A stretch of 64,000 bases of DNA. It comes from Galdieria partita. Its lineage: Eukaryota > Rhodophyta > Bangiophyceae > Galdieriales > Galdieriaceae. The translations under genes and the position numbers were made by a program. The DNA is taken from positions 172,998 through 236,997 of the forward strand of contig BQMJ01000028.1 of NCBI GenBank assembly GCA_025991245.1. Direction: 5' to 3'. Of this stretch, positions 52,829-64,000 are shown in pieces (positions within the stretch are counted from its first letter, which is position 1; each line of letters starts with the position of its first letter). The notes under the pieces were generated by a model that saw only the letters and a list, made by a program, of their open reading frames with translations, was not told where the DNA came from and did no database searches.

Positions 52829-53050
52829 ATGTTTAAAGCTGCTTTGGCAGATAGTTTGAATCCGAATTTGAAAACACAATTCATTGAGTTTGGTCAATTA
52901 CACATGCTCTATCTTTTCATTTCAGTTGCTTTATCGATATTCATGATATGTATAGATTGTTTGCAAAGAAATGAACATGGTAAAAGAAAGATGACTCGTT
53001 CAAGTAGATACTACTCAAAAATTATTTACTTGAATTATTCGGTTGATTGA
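52829..53050 (+). CDS. Possible 73-aa single-pass membrane protein
   Basis: Open frame with an ATG (MFKAALADSLNPNLK), one hydrophobic segment (LHMLYLFISVALSIFMICID) and a basic tail. No homologue recognised. Listed because it pairs divergently with the frame at 52409-52666; otherwise unsupported. Confidence 0.22.
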   Translation: MFKAALADSLNPNLKTQFIEFGQLHMLYLFISVALSIFMICIDCLQRNEHGKRKMTRSSRYYSKIIYLNYSVD

Positions 53051-53479
53051 TAAATTTTGTTCGAAAGATCAAGAATTCTAAAGAAAGTTCTTGGTTTTTT
53101 GGACTTTGTATACTCAAAAGACAATCAATCAACCGTTTCTTTTCATTCTACTTCACGTTTCAGTAAAACTCTTCTCCTCTTAAAACTCTTTCTGGTAAAA
53201 ATTTGAAGCTTTGGCAGTATGTAAGAGAGTATGGAACAGAAAGAGAATACATTCATTTTTATTCCTCGAATAGTGAAAAAGTTGCAAAAAGTAACAACAA
53301 AAAAGGGCCGAGAAGTTGCACAATAGAGATAATCATACTATACAAGGAGAAGCCACTGAGAAAGAATTGAATTCAAACTATAATCCAACTTTATTTCTAG
53401 ACACAGAAGGAAGGAAGACAGTTGTACTACAAAAAACAGGAACAAAGAATCAACTGTTTTTCAATATATAACAAAGTAG

Positions 53480-53625
53480 CCTACCAGACCAATGAATCTC
53501 TGAGTTCAGTCATTCTTAAAAAATAAAAATTGAACAAGAAAGTTATAAGAGTACATATTGAGAAGCCGACAAAGTGATTTTAAGTTGAGTCCTGTTGAGA
53601 ATAGATAAAAGAGATTTAAAATGTT
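53480..53625. repeat. Dispersed subtelomeric repeat, copy 1
   Basis: Shares ordered blocks with 60370-60520: CATTCTTAAAA, AATTGAACAA, AAGAGT, AAGCCGACAAAG and GAGAATAGATA. Direct orientation, diverged. Confidence 0.6.
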
Positions 53626-54429
53626 TCAACCAAAATTCAAAGTTCATTGTTGGGGAATTCAAGAAGACTACCAATGTAATAGCCATCATTATCTTCATCA
53701 TAGCCATTTTAGTGTCATCAACGGGAAATAATTATAGTATACTTGGAGCTTGCAGAAATGATTCAACTCGAATGAATTTTGCAATCGACAATTGTAAAGG
53801 TTTTTCTATTTAAAATGGATTCGAAACATCCTTTATAAATAAGAATTGGGTTTCGACTCAAATTCGTTCGATATAATTGCACGAACGGATACAAATATAG
53901 TAGAATTGTGACCATAGACAGATGCGTTTTGAATCAAAATAACAATTCAAGCATAGAATAGAATCACAAAAGAAACTACGTATTTATTTAATTCATTTTG
54001 TTGGAGAGTAGCATTGTGATATGTAAAGATTCAAGATTCGAACAAAGTAAAATAATTCCGCTTCAATGGAATAATACTGCCTCAAAGCAAAACGATAAAT
54101 TTCGACAATAATGCCTAAAGCATTAAACTGTGCATTTCAACGTGAGACTCTTCGAGACCAAACTTTGCCATCCAAGACCTGCTAATATTGGTCGTAAACT
54201 TTCAGTGACTTGAAGCTTGAGTTCCATAAAGCTTGAAAAGTATTGGTCTTTAGTCCAAGTTCACGTTGAACGTATCTCAACTTGGATCCTTGTTGAAAAC
54301 TGTCGCTCTTCATTTTCTGGTAACTTTATAGGCGTTTTTACTATGTAGAGTACTATAAAAAGAAAAGTCGGCACAAAAAGTTCCCATTTGTTTTTTAAGT
54401 TTGAACCCCTTTTCCCTATACAGTCTTGT

Positions 54430-55325
54430 AGTGTAACTTGGTTTTCAAGTCCAAGTATACTACAAAGTCTAGTCTAGTCTTGTGAATTGTTATTGTGAAT
54501 CTTCTTTTGTGTCGCACTCACAAGGTCTTTTGTAGCACTCGAAGTACATTCTGTGTTGATTCTTGTATTCTTCAAACAACCAGTTCCTTTATTTGTGAGT
54601 TTATGACCATTTAAAGTCTCTTATCCAACTAAAGAGGAGACATGAGCGGATTGCTTTGATTGGAACAGGCGGAGCAAAGAGCTCTTCAACATAACTATTC
54701 CCAATCTTCCTTTTGTGATTGTTTTGCTCAACTGTGGCTGTAGTTGCTTTGTTACCATCTGTTTTGAAGTGGATAAAATTGTTCCTTTTTATGAAAATAT
54801 AAGTAGAGGACGACTTTTTAGTACGAAAAAAATTTTGAAGTTTTATGACTTTGCACTTTTTGAAATACCAACCAAGGCCCGGTTTGGTTTGTTCGTTTTC
54901 TGTCAACAACTTGGCTTGAGCCTCAATGTCGCTTCCAAGTTCATGTCGAGTGCAACGTAGGTTCTGTTCGAGAATTTGTTGATCTTTAGTCTCTGGTCTG
55001 TTTGAAGACATTGACCCTGCGGAGTAGTGGGGAACCAGTGGGCACAAAGGCTCCAAATAGTCTTTGGCCTTGAATCCTTGTCCCACTCTAGTCTTCCAAT
55101 GTAACTTGGTTTTTCCAATTGATTTGTACAGCTAACTGTTGTCCTGTGAACAACAGAGGAGGACTCTCTCTTGTGGAACAATTACCAAGATCGTTTGTAA
55201 CAATCGAAGTATATTCTGAGTTGGTTATCTTTGGTTTTTCACAAAAACGATTCTTGTCATTGTCAGTTTTTGTCTATTGAGAATCTATTGTCCAAATGGA
55301 GAGGGGAGATTGGCTCGTGGCAACT
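54430..55325. repeat. Two diverged copies of a ~230-bp unit about 660 bp apart
   Basis: The stretch 54430-54660 and the stretch 55090-55320 share blocks in the same order: GTAACTTGGTTTT, CTTGTG/CCTGTG, TGTAGCACTCGAAGTA versus TGTAACAATCGAAGTA, CATTCTG/TATTCTG, and GAGGAGA/GAGGGGA. They are clearly diverged, so this is an old duplication. Confidence 0.6.
54601..55011 (-). CDS. Possible 136-aa hypothetical protein (longest subtelomeric ORF)
   Basis: The longest ATG-initiated frame beyond 49.2 kb, starting MSSNRPETKDQQILEQNL. No domain or signal recognised; composition is mixed and basic. It overlaps the diverged repeat units, which argues against a conserved gene. Confidence 0.22.
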   Translation of the reverse strand: MSSNRPETKDQQILEQNLRCTRHELGSDIEAQAKLLTENEQTKPGLGWYFKKCKVIKLQNFFRTKKSSSTYIFIKRNNFIHFKTDGNKATTATVEQNNHKRKIGNSYVEELFAPPVPIKAIRSCLLFSWIRDFKWS

Positions 55326-58300
55326 CAACTGTGCAGTTCAACTGTGAGTTGCTGTTTCGAAAACGGACGTGAACAGAGTTTGTACACCCACTTTGAAGCA
55401 TCTTTACGTCGTTGTTTTGCTAATCTTACTTGACGAGGTCACATGAAGGATGCAAATTCGAAACAAAACTTGGAAGAAAAAGAGCGTCTGATGGGAAAAA
55501 CTTTCACAAAAGAGAGGCTTCGCAACTCGTCGGCATAGTGTATGTTTGGAATAGCTACCGTAGCCTTTTGTGCTCAAGTCTATAAATACTTAGCAGTTGA
55601 GTTTGTGAGACACAGTTTTGGAAAGGATATTGTTTGAATAGTATTACTGTTGGCACTTAAATAGCCCTGTCTTTCTATTGGGAAATCACAATCAACTGTA
55701 CAACGTATAATTCTATGAAAAGCCTGAGAAATACAAAGTATACCAATTGACAACTATCCACGAATTTATAAATACATTGCTCATTTTAGACAGCGATTCT
55801 TTCTGCATATTAAATTACTCGACTGAGCAACATTCCTAGATATGCGCAAGATATTCCAGGATCTTCTTACGTTACAAAGCAAAATTGAGCAAGAAATTAG
55901 TAATTTATTTTTGATACCCTGTTTACTTGAACGATCGATCTTCATACTGGTGGGTGCGGTTGCTAAAATTTTATTAACGTAGAAATCTAGCGTCCATGAA
56001 TGAATACACGCTGAATTTCGTGACTAGTTAATTATACAAGAAGAACTCTAGCCAACCTTTGGATTGTTGTAATGATAAAAATGTCTGAAGGGCAAGCAAT
56101 TTTTTCTATTCAATTGATAATAAAAAATGTACACGACCGCAATTTCATTTATAGACAAATTACCTTGTCATTTGTATACAAACGAGAAAGACTTTTAGCC
56201 AAGAAAGAAAGACAAACACCAACTGCAATACACAGTACAAAAAAAGACCATAATAGAAGGAAAATACATTTGATAATATCTAAGAAATCGAATCTTGGCA
56301 ATTTACCTATGCCTTAACCCAATTCAGGAGAGGAGAAACTCAACGTTTAGACACTATCAGTCACAAAGGTGTAAACAGAGAGACTTCAAAGAATCAGCAC
56401 AAACTCTTAAAAAAATGCAAAGACTAGAATTGACCATTCAAGTTTACTAATCAGCCAATCAGAATTATTCATAATTGGGCAGAGCTGGGGCCAATGCAGT
56501 AGAGCTATCACCCAACGCCAAAAAAGAAAGTTCTCGTATCGCTTCATAAAAAAAACTTTATTATGATGAATAACTATACAAAAATGCTTCTAAGACCACA
56601 TTTTAAAAGAAAAGTTTCAAAGAACCCAATAGCAATCAAAACGGTAAGTAGAGATGCAATACAATTGACATGAGAAGCTTTATTTATCACAGAAACTTAT
56701 TGAAGACAACATGTTCTTGTGAGAGTTTTACATAGAATATTCAATTGAAAAGAGAAAAAGAAAACCAAAAATTTCTGGCAACAACAATATTAGCTCAAAA
56801 CGAACTACTCAGCCAAAACAAGGACAAACACAATCAAATTTCTAAATTACAGAAAGTCTAGGTAAAGAAAAAGTTTACGAAATTTTATTTAACCCAGTGG
56901 CGAATTAAAACAATTAGGAAAACATATAAAAACGGACCATACCAAAATGTTCAGAATGAAATACATTAAAACAATAAAGTTGTCTATAGTGCACAATGCT
57001 GAAATCATTTCCAATTACACTGTGATGTGAAAGAGGAAAAAGATTAACATAAAAAATACCTAAAGTAGTACCTGGAAAAAACTACATATTCAAAAACCAT
57101 ACACACTCAACAAGAAGAAATGCAATTTTACAAGGAAACCTCTATTCTTTACAAGAGACTAAATTGAAAAGTGATATCTGCGAAACCAATTGTAGCAAGT
57201 AATATATAGAACCGTAGTAGATTGTGCTGCAAATGAAAAACTTGTTGCATTGTAGATTTTACTAGACTGAATTAGAATCCAAGCTGGGTCGTTGGGAAAT
57301 CCAGTAAGAAGTAATTTGAGTTCACATGAGGGTTCATTGATTCATTTCCCTCACTTTCCTCTATTGCCTTTTGGCTGTCATGGGCTGTGTTTTGTTGTAC
57401 GTTGCCAATTCTCGACAAAATTTAAAAATTTTTCGAAATTCTTTTAAAGCAGATATTTGTGGAAGAAAAGTTGTAGAAATTGGTTTGTATATACTAATTT
57501 GCGTTTTCTTGTTTCATATGAACTTTTTCACGATTAGCCAAGAGTAAGCTCCAACTGTCTAGAAAATGGCTAGAGTGCTATTTATTTGTAAATATAAATA
57601 TAATTAGTAGTAGAAATCAACAGCAATGAAGCAATAAAAAATAGAACTTAGTAAACTCTTCTTTCATAGTCCATTTTCCTCATGAAAAGTTAAGGAAACA
57701 CCGAGATTACTTCAAAGTCTTCCATAGTGCACCTTCCCATACTTGATATAGTACAAAATTCTTGAGCGAGGTTGCAAGTACACCAGAACAGTGCAAGTTG
57801 AGCTTCTCCTGCAACGTCGCAATATCACAGTATTCCAAGGTGTGTTAATAAAACAGGAAGAGTTTCAAATAGAAAATTTAAGAGAAAAGAGCTAGGGAAA
57901 AAACCAAAATTTCATGAAATGCATACTAAAGCAACTAAAAGGGTATTTAACGTTAAGAAAAAAAAGAAGAAAAAGTTTTACGTAGAGAAAAAGAGTAAAG
58001 GTACATCAAGACCAATGACGAAAAATGCCACGCAGTGATACATTCTTCGAGTAGCCACCGCTAAAGATATAGACTAGCTAGACATAAAGCAAATAGAAAG
58101 AGGGAGGATAGTAGACATGATGGAATTGCTACGTTGTCATTGTTTACTATTTCTTTCAGTTGAAGTCATTTTTATGGCATATGTGTGGTATGCCTTACCT
58201 TTGTACTTATATATGTATACCACCACCAAAGTCGAAGTATAGTATAACAAGATACTCACAGAATAAAATAAGCAGTAAACATGTGACATAAGAAAGTAAA

Positions 58301-58914
58301 AAACTGATTTGTCAAACTGCTAAATGATAAACGCGACATCATAAGAAAGCATAAGAGAGACAAAGTTGTACTTTTCAAACCACTATCAGTGAATTGAGAA
58401 AGACTCTGATACGGTAAATCCATAGTAATACGGATGCAGAAAACGAAGCCGATTTAGTTTAGCAATATTTCAAATAAATAATGAATTATTTTAGCTCCAA
58501 AGAATGAAAACGTTTCCCCAAAGCAAGTGTTGGAGAAAATTCATGATCTATCAATGGCAGTACAATTGTAGAGGTTTTGTTAGGGATAAAGATTATATAG
58601 GCGAAATTGAATTGTCACAAATGCATCAACAAACAAGACAAAACATCAAAACTATCAAATATGAAACCAACAAAGTAGATCAACATTTGACTCATTTCAT
58701 TTTTTCTTCATAGCATTGGCTTCACGAGAACGTAATGGAGTGGAAGCGCACGACATATTGCAGTTTACACTAAAAAATTTTCGGTTTCCTAAGACTCGGT
58801 AACTGATTTTCTTGGATATACTTAAAGTTTAAAAAAAGAACGATAAAAATGGCCAGTTAAAAATTAATCTATAGAGAAAAGAAAGACTTTTAGAGAAAAA
58901 GACGCTATCGAAAC

Positions 58915-61335
58915 AGTAGAAGAATTCATTTGTACTACCTGCTCTTCATTAAATTAGTACCACTAATTGTTCTCAGGGTCTGGACATCAGTCGACAATGC
59001 AAAAGATAGTAAGAAGAAGTGTCCAAAATGCATGTTCAATACCATATTCTCAGTCGGAAACAATTCAGTACTTTTGTCAAATTGAAATACTTGAAAGAAA
59101 TTTTATATATTTAAGGAGAGAAACAAAAACAACAGGATGATTTCAAAGAACAGCCATGAAATTACAACATACTCATGGAGGAAAAGTGAACTTGAGAGAT
59201 ATGTTTCACTTCAAGTCGTCATTCAAAGCATAGTCAAACTGACATAAAGCATATAATATCGACGATGCTACAGACAAACGTTGAACTTTTGTGGCTCGAT
59301 TGCTAACTGTTCAATCTATTTGAGGCTTTTTTATGGAAAAGGCGTGGCTTTCTTTGTCTTAATTATATATACCTACAGTACAATTCGTGTACAATATTAT
59401 GCCAATCAACATAAAATAGAACAAAATGGATCCAGTTACCATAAGAAAGCAAAAAAATTCTTTACAAAAAAGGTGTCTGATAAAAGATACCCCATAGTAA
59501 AAACCAACAGTTGCACGATTCTACTTTTCGAAAAACTGCCGCTTTTCAATATCGAAAACGACCATAGTGAAACAAACCATGCAATACGTTAGCTGTAAAA
59601 ATTACCAGATTTATATTTCGTATATCATATTCATAACCAAATTGCTCAGCTCCCCCCAAAAATTAAAAACTTCAATAAAAGTGAAACAAATGGAACAATT
59701 GGATATCGCTTACATGCAATACAAATACAACTGTGGGGATGATTCCCAAAAGATTTCAAAGGAAGAATTACTTTGTCACTCGAGATAAATTAGCAAAATC
59801 AAAAAGATCTTCAAGAATGTTGACACAATTTCAAAAATATTTAACCCATTCTAAACCACTTAATTTTATACTCTATTAGACTCTTTTACGACGATCTAGT
59901 GAATTGAGAAAACCGCATGCTTTTAGAAAAAGGAATGAAAATTCGTGTGGTTTCAAATAAAAAAAATTGTTTTTCTGAAATCATCCACGGTTCATTAGAA
60001 GAGCAATAAAAATATCGTCTCGAATAGAGTCTGAAATAAGAAAGAATTTAGGGAGGTCGACCCAAGTGAAAAAATTGTAGAATTTCAATACATTATTTGT
60101 CCTTTATGGCATCAGTACTTCTAGTTGTTCTCAGGAGTAACCAGTAAGTGGCAATGGGAAGTATAGTAAAAAGAAAAGTAGAACAAATCTCATATAGAAA
60201 AAATCAATATATTCTCACCTCGAACATTTTTTGCATATGTGAAATAGAACCTAGGAAGACTTCATTACACATTCAATGGTTATAAGGCATAGAACACACA
60301 AGAAAAACAGCAGTAGTACTAGAAGAGAAATGATCAAACAAGTGAACTTTCTAAAATGTGAACAAAGAGACTAAACGACAATTGAATCTTCTAGCTCTTT
60401 CATTCTTAAAACGTAACAATTGAACAAAAATCTGTGACATAAGAGTGCACACTGAAAAGCCGACAAAGAGATTCAAAATTTGACATTGTAGAGAATAGAT
60501 ACAAGGCGGCTCAAAAAGTTTACCAAAACACAAAGTATTGCTTTCGAGAATCTAAGAATAGCATAAGCACTGTTTACTTTTTGCTAAATATGTATACCGA
60601 TACTCGGTTTCAAGTAAGGCTACTCGAAGAATGAAGCAAGCAGTGTCTCAAGACCATCAAAAAGCAGAAATGACTTACCGAATGGTTAAATTTTCAATAG
60701 CATCGCACCGTAGAATACAATAAAATGACCAAATAACAATACTTAGAATTTTGCTATATAAGACAAATTTCTAAAAACGATTCTAACAAGGTAAGATTCA
60801 ACCATGAAGATCTTGGCGAACCATTGAAACAAAAGTTTTGAAACTATCCATATTCAACGCTTATTATTATGTATGCACTGAAGACAGCAGTGATCTTAAT
60901 AAGAAAAATCAATAAACAAAGAACATCATCTCTACAATGTAGTACCTATATGAAAAGGCGAATTCAACGAAAAAGCTACTATGTCACCAAGGCATAAAAA
61001 TTTAAAAAAATTCCAAAACTTGTAACAACATTTAAAAGCAAAAGATTTCAGCATTTCGTTTTCAGTTCTATTGCATTCGCTCTATGAAACGGTACTGAAG
61101 AGAAGTTTTTGCAATATATCAAAGGGGAATAGGCAATTTTTGCATTACCAGTTTAGTACTTTCTTTATACGGTTTACTAAAGGAACACTACCAAAACCAA
61201 TTTTAGAAAAAAGGCATAGAAAAAACCTTTAGAGAAATAAAAACTTGAGAATATATTGAGAAATTTTTATGTACCACTTGTTCTTTACATCATCGGCACC
61301 ATGAATCTGTCCTCGTCAGGCAGATAATTCTCAAC
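58915..61335. repeat. Three diverged copies of a dispersed subtelomeric element
   Basis: Copies at about 58920-59010, 60080-60170 and 61255-61330 share, in order, TGTACTACCTGCTCTTCATT or TGTACCACTTGTTCTTTACA, a CATCAGTAC/CATCGGCAC block and GTTCTCAGG-like text. All are in the same orientation. Confidence 0.55.
60370..60520. repeat. Dispersed subtelomeric repeat, copy 2
   Basis: Diverged direct copy of the element at 53480-53625, recognised by AAGCCGACAAAG and GAGAATAGATA in the same order. Confidence 0.6.
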
Positions 61336-62049
61336 CTTGTAAAACGAAGTAAAAAAGTTACAGCAATCTGCTCACAGAGAAAAAAATACAATACCTTTGA
61401 TGAAAGGGAATTTAGTAACTATACCACATAGAAATACAGAAGGAAAGATGTTTTTTTTCTCATTGGAGGAAAAGTAGTAAAAAGGAGTGACAATACATGA
61501 AAACAACAATGAAAGCAGCAAAATACAAAGAAATGGAAATGTTACGTAGTGGCAGATTATTCTAATTTTGCGACGACTTGTTCGCGTACATTGCTTGCGC
61601 CTTAAACGTCACCAGAAGGGTACCATTTGAACGAACCACCTGGAATCTCAAAACGACACAAAAGTAGCAGAAAAAATTGTGTATTCTTAATAAAATTTGA
61701 ACTAAAGAAGGAATGTAAAAAACTAACTCCAGTTTTCAATCCAAAAAAAGTTTAAACAAAATGTAGCTGACAGGAAACCAAACTTGGTCAGTAGCACAGC
61801 AAGCAAAAAAAAAATAAAACAATACGTAACTATTCTTTGGCAAAAAAACATAAATAAGAAACCGGACATAAACAATTCACTCTGCCCACTAAAACTTTGA
61901 GACTACTAGAGCTCAGTGAATTGAAAAAATAGGTTCGTCCAGGACGAAAGCAACAAGCATCTTTTCATCATTTTGGTTTTATTAGCCTTCATTCGGGTAT
62001 AATTTCATGTTAAATATGCATATTAACCTAAAAGTTCAAATACCATTGG

Positions 62050-62812
62050 AATATATTAACATGGTGAATCAAGGTAAATTCATCCAATATAAGAAAACAA
62101 AAAGATACTTCACCAATTAGATTCGTCACAAAAACCACATAAAGCAAAGTATCCGAATATGAGAAAGAGCTATTAACTCACTGTGCAACTGTTTCACTCA
62201 AGAACGAAGTTAATGATGCTAATAATAACAAAAACGCAACCATTCAAGAAAAATGCTCACAATTTCTAAACATCTCAAAATTTCGAATTATTGCAAAGCA
62301 ACAGAGAAACGCCTTAACTAGAAAGGGCCTTGAACTAAAAATAACATGCGAAAATATTACCTAAGTACCCGTAGCAAACAGCAAAATACAAACATACGCA
62401 GAAATAGCTCACATGGCAAGTCATTTGATCTCTGGCAAAACAAGCAGTACAGTTTGAGAATTAATTACTTTTACGAAACTAAAACCAAAAGTAAAGGTCT
62501 TGATAGAACCAATTCGTTTTTTTCTCCAATGAATTGAGACTTCCAAAAACCTAGTAAATTTCAAATGCAAATGACCTGGAACAGGACAATAGGAATTTTT
62601 TTTCAGGGTTGATTAATTTTTTTAATTTTATTACTGCATCTAACAGAAGACACATACGATAGAAAGAAATTAACAGGATAGAAAAAGGAAAATTCATCCA
62701 ACAGAATAAAGCAAAAGGATCCTTCACCCAATGAATACAGCTTCACAAGAATAAGTAAAAAACAATAAAAAAAAGCTTTAATAAATGGCTCTGCAACAAA
62801 ATCAATGGAAAA
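62050..62812. repeat. Two diverged copies of a ~150-bp unit about 610 bp apart
   Basis: About 62055-62200 and 62663-62812 share ATTAACA, AAATTCATCCAA, a CTTCACC block and a final TAACTC/AATGGCTC then TGCAAC. They lie just before the telomere-adjacent tandem repeat. Confidence 0.55.
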
Positions 62813-62928
62813 CGAGAGTTTCAAGGCAACAATCATCCAAAAAAAAATTCAATCAAACAAACCACTTCAAATTTTAAACCAACACAACACGACATGAAAA
62901 TGCCTAAACAAATGAAGAACAATCATAA

Positions 62929-63580
62929 GTTAAAAGCAAAATCAGAAATTTTTCCCATCGTTTCCAAGTATTCATGCAATATATCTCAGATACAAATATA
63001 ATGGAAAAATAACCCACAAGAACAATCTCCAAAAAGCCACCAAACACTCAGTAAAATTTGCGACTAATTATCCTAGACTAAAGGAAAAAGAAGAGGCTTG
63101 ATAGAATTAAGAAACTTTCGTTTAAAATGCAATTAAGAGAAAAAAATGCACTAAATTGTAAAATATGTATAGGCTGGCAGAAGGGAGTGAGCATTTTTCT
63201 TTCTTATTCAGGTTTTACTGAGGGATTATTAATGGGTACATAAAAACGCCTCAACAAAAAAAGGACAAACACCAGTTAAAAGCAAAATATAGACTTTCTC
63301 TATCCGCTTCCAAGTATTTATGCAATATACCTCAAATACAAATATAAGAGAAAAAATCACACAAGAAACGTCTCCAGGACGCCAACAAAAACACAGTAAA
63401 ATTTGTAACTCATTATACTAGACAAAAAAAGCAAGAGGCTAGATACAATTAAAAGACTTCCGTTTGAAATGCAACTAAGAGGAAAAAAAGCAGTAAATTG
63501 TAAAATATGTCTAGGCCGACAGGAGGAAGTTGGCATTTTTCTTTCTTATTCAGGTTTTACTGAGTGTTTATTATTACGGT
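62929..63580. repeat. Telomere-adjacent tandem repeat, two copies of ~345 bp
   Basis: Copy 1 starts GTTAAAAGCAAAAT at 62929 and copy 2 at 63275. Both contain TTCCAAGTATT, GCAATATA, AGTAAAATTTG, AAATTGTAAAATATGT and end with CATTTTTCTTTCTTATTCAG then GTTTTACTGAG. Copy 2 runs directly into the telomere. This looks like the subtelomeric (TAS-like) repeat of this chromosome end. Confidence 0.85.
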
Positions 63581-63597
63581 CTACTCGTGGTTTACTA

Positions 63598-64000
63598 TTA
63601 GGGTTTATTAGGGTTTATTTAGGGTTTATTTAGGGTTTATTTAGGGTTTATTTAGGGTTTATTAGGGTTTATTAGGGTTTATTAGGGTTTATTAGGGTTT
63701 ATTAGGGTTTATTAGGGTTTATTTAGGGTTTATTAGGGTTTATTAGGGTTTATTAGGGTTTATTAGGGTTTATTAGGGTTTATTTAGGGTTTATTAGGGT
63801 TTATTTAGGGTTTATTAGGGTTTATTAGGGTTTATTAGGGTTTATTAGGGTTTATTTAGGGTTTATTAGGGTTTATTAGGGTTTATTAGGGTTTATTAGG
63901 GTTTATTTAGGGTTTATTTAGGGTTTATTTAGGGTTTATTAGGGTTTATTAGGGTTTATTAGGGTTTATTAGGGTTTATTTAGGGTTATTAGGGTTTATT
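63598..64000 (+). repeat. Telomere: TTTATTAGGG / TTTATTTAGGG array
   Basis: About 39 units of a G-rich repeat run without interruption to the window edge. Most are 10 nt (TTTATTAGGG), a substantial minority are 11 nt (TTTATTTAGGG), and one near the end is 9 nt (TTATTAGGG). The G-rich strand points right, as expected for a right chromosome end. A short degenerate border (GGTCTACTCGTGGTTTACTA) separates it from the subtelomeric repeat. Confidence 0.95.

Larger units (their letters stand above)
49369..54429. other. Gene-poor subtelomeric stretch
   Basis: About 5 kb with stops in all frames and no recognisable protein. The only protein-like short frames are noted separately. The sequence looks like decayed non-coding DNA rather than dense intergenic DNA. 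I see no tRNA, rRNA or transposase fragment. Confidence 0.5.
55330..62040. other. Gene-poor A-rich subtelomere
   Basis: Non-coding by all signs: dense stops, no conserved blocks, top strand markedly A-rich. It contains diverged dispersed repeats listed separately. Three spots carry AGTGAATTGAGAAA-like text (58389, 59899, 61915). No gene is called. Confidence 0.55.

Noticed and set aside
56072-56317. 81-codon plus-strand open frame
   Set aside because: Lys/Ile-rich chance frame in A-rich DNA, no domain or partner gene.
59281-59788. Two plus-strand open frames in the subtelomere
   Set aside because: The first starts with TTG, and both are composed of low-complexity Lys/Ile/Asn text as expected by chance in A-rich DNA.
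1-64000. tRNA, rRNA, snRNA, CRISPR array, transposase or viral genes
   Set aside because: I looked for T-loop-like GGTTCRA motifs, spaced repeats and transposase or reverse-transcriptase blocks and saw none that I could support by eye.

Overview
This window is the right-hand end of a eukaryotic nuclear chromosome. The last ~400 bases are a G-rich telomeric array, TTTATTAGGG mixed with TTTATTTAGGG, running 5'->3' towards the window edge. Genes are compact and carry many very short spliceosomal introns: I place 57, about 41-79 nt long, mostly 45-56 nt. The gene set includes plastid-type leucine biosynthesis and RecA, complex I NDUFA1, NatC, TFIIH, the NEDD8 E1 and GRASP. Taken together this suggests a cyanidiophycean red alga, most likely Galdieria. 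The species call is inference, because no marker gene was searched.

Region 1 (1-40 kb) is gene-dense with housekeeping genes on both strands: RPAC1 (partial), NDP kinase, purple acid phosphatase, isopropylmalate isomerase small subunit, MsrA, D-lactate dehydrogenase, NAA35, NDUFA1, PEX22-like, neutral sphingomyelinase-like, SAM50, NAE1, CcmA, a ParA/MinD-like ATPase, importin beta-1, TFIIH p62, GRASP, parvulin (PIN4), RPL41, a YGSGRFC zinc-finger protein, a SART3/Prp24-like splicing factor, a GT61-like glycosyltransferase, organellar RecA, an SLC35E3-like transporter, GNA1 and an O-methyltransferase. Several are divergent pairs with 35-155 bp between start codons (NAA35/NDUFA1, SAM50/NAE1, SLC35/GNA1, p62/GRASP). 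Two convergent pairs overlap in coding sequence (RPAC1/NDPK, GRASP/PIN4).

Around importin beta-1 (18-24.6 kb) lie three genes for small secreted proteins. Two are paralogues with an RGGY...CCxxC architecture and introns at the same places. The third is a heavily N-glycosylated fasciclin-type protein. This is the best candidate here for an undescribed, lineage-specific cell-surface system.

Region 2 (40-49 kb) is a transition zone. It holds a frame-broken coding relic, a GT32-like glycosyltransferase with an altered DXD site, and an 869-residue P-loop NTPase with a C-terminal SAM-like domain. Region 3 (49.2-63.6 kb) is a gene-poor, A/T-rich subtelomere with diverged tandem and dispersed repeats and no convincing gene. 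Region 4 (63.6-64.0 kb) is the telomere.

Exon borders were set by eye from frame, GT/AG sites and conserved protein blocks. Where two acceptors are equally possible, this is stated.
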